From NCBI GenBank assembly GCA_003243455.1, contig QFQS01000021.1, positions 1 to 8,409 on the forward strand: a DNA stretch of 8,409 bases. Direction: 5' to 3'. The notes below the pieces were generated by a model. It did not search any database. It was not told the DNA's origin and saw only the letters and a list, made by a program, of their open reading frames with translations. Both the position numbers and the translations under genes were made by a program. Below are positions 6,339 to 8,409 of this stretch, one piece after another; position 1 is the first letter of the stretch; each line of letters opens with the position of its first letter. This DNA comes from Cereibacter sphaeroides (GTDB taxonomy: Bacteria > Pseudomonadota > Alphaproteobacteria > Rhodobacterales > Rhodobacteraceae).

Positions 6339-6373
6339 TTCTCGAAACTTCCGCTTTTTAGAAGTATCGAGAA
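6339..6373 (+). promoter_or_regulatory. Near-perfect inverted repeat abutting the second AbiEi-like gene, candidate operator
   Basis: TTCTCGAAACTTC (6339-6351) and GAAGTATCGAGAA (6361-6373) pair with one central mismatch, across a 9-base T-rich spacer. The right arm ends four bases before the ATG at 6378, so a bound repressor would cover promoter and ribosome site together. AbiEi regulators bind inverted repeats at their own promoters, so autorepression by the downstream gene is the obvious hypothesis. A hairpin acting as terminator of the preceding RES gene is a weaker alternative. Confidence 0.6.
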
Positions 6374-6377
6374 ATTC

Positions 6378-7052
6378 ATGTCATCCTTGGCCCAACTGGT
6401 ATCCGCGACAAGGCTTGCCGGGCGCGTCTTCAACGAACGGCAACTCGCTGAAGTGCTGGGCGGGAGTGATGCGCGCCGCTATGGCCTCGTCAATCGCGCT
6501 CTGAAGGACGGATCGCTCATCCGCGTGAAGCGCAGCACTTATGTGCTGGGAGAAAAGCATCGCAGCGATCCGATCCACCCTTTCGCTATCGCGCAAAGCC
6601 TCGTTCCCGGCAGCTACATCTCTTTCGAAAGCGCATTGGCCTATCATGGCTGGATTCCGGAGGCAGCCTTCGTCACGGCCAGCGTATCGCCGGGACGCAA
6701 GACCATGCGCTTCGAAACCGGCAATTTCGGGATGTTCGGCTTTCATCCTCTGGCCATCGCGCCCTATCAGTTCCTGACAGCCGTCGACCGGGTGACTTTC
6801 AACAAGGCGTCCGCCTTTGTTGCACAGCCGCTGCGGGCCTTGATCGATCTCGTGGCCCTGCGCAAAGAACCATGGTCGGGCATCGCGTGGGCGACACGGG
6901 GCATGCGGATCGATGAGGATCGACTGCTTCGCCTTCGGCGAAGAGACGTCTCGGTCCTGAAGGCCGTCTACAAGCACAAGGCCGTGGGCGCCTTCCTCAC
7001 ATCGCTCGAACGGGCAGTGATGGAAGCTCGCGAGTTCCCGGTTGGCGCATGA
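6378..7052 (+). CDS. AbiEi-like antitoxin/regulator (COG5340 type), apparently without a toxin partner
   Basis: A 224-residue protein with an N-terminal winged helix (RVFNERQLAEVLGG, NRALKDGSLIRVKRSTYVL, about residues 16-57). The core that follows is typical of the viral-defence regulator type of AbiEi: YISFESALAYHGWIPEA, ASVSPGRKTMRFETG, FGFHPLA and QPLRALIDLVALRK. It is a different subfamily from the AbiEi at 2767-3630 and not a recent copy of it. There is almost no leader between the inverted repeat and the ATG; GAGAA at the repeat edge may serve as a weak ribosome site. In this family an AbiEii gene normally follows by ATGA overlap. Here the overlap exists, but the downstream frame stops after 14 codons, so this seems to be an orphan. 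It may act only as a regulator or protect against a toxin elsewhere. Confidence 0.8.
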   Translation: MSSLAQLVSATRLAGRVFNERQLAEVLGGSDARRYGLVNRALKDGSLIRVKRSTYVLGEKHRSDPIHPFAIAQSLVPGSYISFESALAYHGWIPEAAFVTASVSPGRKTMRFETGNFGMFGFHPLAIAPYQFLTAVDRVTFNKASAFVAQPLRALIDLVALRKEPWSGIAWATRGMRIDEDRLLRLRRRDVSVLKAVYKHKAVGAFLTSLERAVMEAREFPVGA

Positions 7053-7093
7053 ATGAAATTACCCCTCCCCATCCACACACCATATCGCGCTGA
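7049..7093 (+). pseudogene. 14-codon ORF in ATGA overlap, possible stump of a lost AbiEii toxin gene
   Basis: The ATG at 7049 overlaps the stop of the AbiEi-like gene (ATGA), exactly where an AbiEii start is expected. It encodes MNEITPPHPHTISR and then TGA. The first residues (MNEI) would suit an AbiEii start, but the rest shows no nucleotidyltransferase motif, nor does any frame in the following 380 bp. The simplest reading is that the toxin gene was deleted just after its start. A chance ATGA is also possible. Confidence 0.25.
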
Positions 7094-7432
7094 CATTCAA
7101 AGGGTCGATGCATCGGCCGACGCAGAGCCAACCATAAAACTTCGGCGAAACGCGTCAGATCACAACATCTGAGATCATCCTCGTCGTTCCTGATCGCGTG
7201 ACGAAAGTTAAGCCATCCTCGATGATGTCATGAAGCGCGAATCTTGGACGGCAGTGCGCGCTTCAATGTCCGGCAGCGCCTCCGTCGAGGGATTGATGAT
7301 GGTCTCGGTATAGCCACCGGTATGCTGGCCTTAAACAGGAACGTTTCTGATATTCGCCGCCATTCATGGCTCGCGAAGCACTGCTGGAAGACGTGTGGGG
7401 AGTCGCCAGCAGACCTTCGGCAGCTGCCGAGA
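7053..7432. other. Region without an intact gene; gene debris likely
   Basis: I see no complete gene, RNA or clear terminator in these 380 bp. On the minus strand at about 7230-7319 there is a run with strong G/C bias at third codon positions, translating as GGYTETIINPSTEALPDIEA followed by RTAVQDSRF. It is bounded by an in-frame stop a few codons upstream, and a neighbouring frame (HDIIEDGLTFVT) continues it after an apparent shift near 7228. That pattern suggests a broken gene, family unknown to me. The plus-strand frame through the same stretch lacks recognisable motifs. Confidence 0.35.
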
Positions 7433-8221
7433 CTATCTGTTTCCTTGGGTCAGCATCTTCGGATCGGTGAGCGTGAGGAGCGTGAGCATCGTGCCTCCAC
7501 GCGCTTTCAGCGACTGCTCGGTGATGCGATACCGGCTGGCATCGCGCCGATCGAACCAGAGACTGGCGGCGACGCTTTGGATTCTTGTGCGTTCGACGGT
7601 TCCGAAGAGTACCGGGAAGGAGGGGGAGGACGGATCGAGGTCCTCCCGCGGGAACCAGTCGTCGGGAATGTTGGCGGCACGCTTGAACCACCGGCGGCCT
7701 GAGGGACCATGGCAAATGAGGACGACCGGCCACGTTCCAATGTCGACGCAGCGAAGGGCGGTGGCGAGCCGACTCGTCGTGAAGGTGGTGGCAAGCTCGT
7801 CGATGCTTTCGAAATCCGGTCGCTTCAGTTGCGCGACTGATGGGACGAAGAGGTAACGTGGCATGAGAAGGTCGGCTGCAAAGCGGTCAGCCTGCTTCTC
7901 GAGCTGGCTGGCGGCTTCAGGATTGCCGATGTCGCTCGAACGGCAGATGGAGGAGCGGCCGCGATGGTGGATCCAGTGGCCTAGCTCATGGCCGATCGAG
8001 AAGCGACGGCGGCGCGGGTCGCCGGAGTTTCGGACGGTGATGATCGCCTGGTCCTGGCAACCGATGATGCGTGCCTCGCAGCTTGGCAGCTCCATTTCAC
8101 GAACCTTGGCTCCTATGGACCAGGCGATTGCTTCGAGGTCGATCTCGTCTGGACTGGTGATGCCCAAGGAGCGCAGGAGCGCCTCCGCTGGGGTGTCACC
8201 GCTCAATCGGGTTCCCCTCAT
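7433..8221 (-). CDS. ImmA/IrrE-family zinc metallopeptidase
   Basis: A 262-residue protein with the zinc-binding HELGH motif at residues 78-82 (FSIGHELGHWIHH) and the third ligand Glu108 in EKQADRFAADLLMP, the classic ImmA/IrrE arrangement. ImmA of ICEBs1 cleaves the ImmR repressor and IrrE of Deinococcus cleaves DdrO, so the likely role is proteolysis of a regulator or antitoxin under stress. No Xre-type substrate gene is visible next to it; the nearest regulators are the Xre and AbiEi proteins upstream in the window, and a link to them is speculation. The residues after ~140 form the usual less-conserved C-terminal region. The ATG at 8221 lies inside the end of the preceding small gene (26-bp overlap), with no independent ribosome site, suggesting translational coupling. 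Confidence 0.88.
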   Translation of the reverse strand: MRGTRLSGDTPAEALLRSLGITSPDEIDLEAIAWSIGAKVREMELPSCEARIIGCQDQAIITVRNSGDPRRRRFSIGHELGHWIHHRGRSSICRSSDIGNPEAASQLEKQADRFAADLLMPRYLFVPSVAQLKRPDFESIDELATTFTTSRLATALRCVDIGTWPVVLICHGPSGRRWFKRAANIPDDWFPREDLDPSSPSFPVLFGTVERTRIQSVAASLWFDRRDASRYRITEQSLKARGGTMLTLLTLTDPKMLTQGNR

Positions 8222-8306
8222 CGTCGATCACGCCGAGCTCACGCAGGTCGGCGAGGATGGAATCCATCTCCTGTTCTGTGATGCCTTCGCCGTTGCGGGC
8301 CGCCAT
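8196..8306 (-). CDS. Small protein co-transcribed with the ImmA/IrrE peptidase, probably 5'-truncated by an IS
   Basis: From the ATG at 8306 this gives 36 residues: MAARNGEGITEQEMDSILAD continuing LRELGVIDDEGNPIER. The frame stays open to an ATG at 8384. Third positions are almost all G/C from the stop up to about 8330 (including PKLKSRLT before the Met), then become AT-rich. The change coincides with the inferred IS end at 8333, so the original gene probably extended further and lost its 5' part. No Shine-Dalgarno precedes either ATG. The family is unknown to me; the EMDSILADLRELGVID part is a likely helix. It overlaps the ImmA start by 26 bp, so the two proteins were probably a functional pair. 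Confidence 0.55.
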   Translation of the reverse strand: MAARNGEGITEQEMDSILADLRELGVIDDEGNPIER

Positions 8307-8355
8307 GGTGAGGCGGGACTTGAGCTTGGGATTGGTCTGCCTTGGAAAAACTGGT

Positions 8356-8393
8356 CCAATTCTGAAGGGAGCCCATGCGGGCATAAGAATTGG
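8356..8393. repeat. Nested inverted repeats upstream of the outgoing ORF
   Basis: CCAATTCT (8356-8363) and AGAATTGG (8386-8393) form an 8-bp perfect pair, enclosing GCCCATGCGGGC (8371-8382), itself a 4-bp stem with ATGC loop. It lies between the putative IS end and the ATG at 8402 and overlaps that ORF's ribosome site. It may limit read-through translation of the transposase from outside transcripts, a known feature of some IS elements. Confidence 0.5.
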
Positions 8394-8401
8394 AGAAACC
8401 T

Positions 8402-8409
8402 ATGGGACG
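8402..8409 (+). CDS. Start of an outgoing gene, probably IS OrfA (only first codons visible)
   Basis: ATG at 8402 is preceded by GGAG with six bases spacing (8392-8395), a textbook ribosome site. Only MG and part of a third codon (consistent with Arg, CGN not complete) are visible. Identity as transposase OrfA rests on its position just inside the IS3-like terminus. Confidence 0.4.

Larger units (their letters stand above)
8333..8409 (+). mobile_element. Left end of an IS3-family-like insertion sequence (continues beyond window)
   Basis: TGGTCTGCCTTGGAAAAACT followed by GGTCC resembles the terminal inverted repeats of IS3-family elements, which commonly read TG-A/T-CTG-CCCC followed by AAAAACTGGACC. 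It is followed ~45 bp later by a start codon with a good ribosome site, as expected for OrfA. Codon bias of the minus-strand small gene breaks at the same point. The right end is outside the window, so this is inference from the terminus only. Confidence 0.45.

Noticed and set aside
7244..7702. 152-aa plus-strand open frame
   Set aside because: It is antisense to the 3' part of the ImmA/IrrE gene, has no motif, and its codon bias is poor outside that overlap.

Overview
The window looks like alphaproteobacterial DNA, most likely from a sphingomonad. The coding parts are GC-rich with strong G/C bias at third codon positions, and the protein style fits that group; no marker gene proves the genus. 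It reads as one edge of a mobile or accessory island carrying several toxin-antitoxin (TA) type modules.

Left end (1-503): the 3' part of a Gfo/Idh/MocA-family NAD(P)-dependent sugar/polyol oxidoreductase, ending in a natural-looking C-terminus. This is probably ordinary chromosome. Next, on the minus strand (628-2256), is a large serine recombinase with catalytic domain, recombinase domain, zinc ribbon and coiled coil, the likely mobility gene. Behind it lies a ~500-bp AT-richer intergenic region (2257-2766) with several perfect inverted repeats, an imperfect duplication, and a stretch resembling the 3' half of an initiator tRNA on the minus strand. The 10-mer TGGTTGCGGG occurs on both sides of the recombinase gene.

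Middle: a complete type IV AbiE pair (AbiEi antitoxin/regulator 2767-3630, AbiEii nucleotidyltransferase toxin 3627-4547, overlapping by ATGA). A convergent 127-aa conserved protein of unknown function follows (4616-4999, minus). Then comes a type II Xre/MbcA-RES pair: antitoxin 5232-5618 and NAD+-consuming RES toxin 5635-6315, with a palindromic operator candidate upstream.

Right: a second AbiEi-like winged-helix protein (6378-7052), with a near-perfect inverted repeat abutting its start codon. It has no AbiEii partner; a 14-codon ORF in the expected ATGA overlap may be the stump of a lost one. The 380 bp after it hold no intact gene. On the minus strand an ImmA/IrrE zinc peptidase (7433-8221) follows a small overlapping gene. 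That small gene appears cut at its 5' end by the left end of an IS3-like insertion sequence starting near 8333, whose first ORF begins at 8402 and runs off the window.

As a whole this is an accessory cluster of growth-control and possibly anti-phage genes next to a recombinase, with decay (orphan antitoxin, gene relics, IS insertion) toward the right. The individual families are known. The least explained parts are the 127-aa protein, the orphan AbiEi-like regulator, the ImmA/small-protein pair and the palindrome-rich region behind the recombinase.
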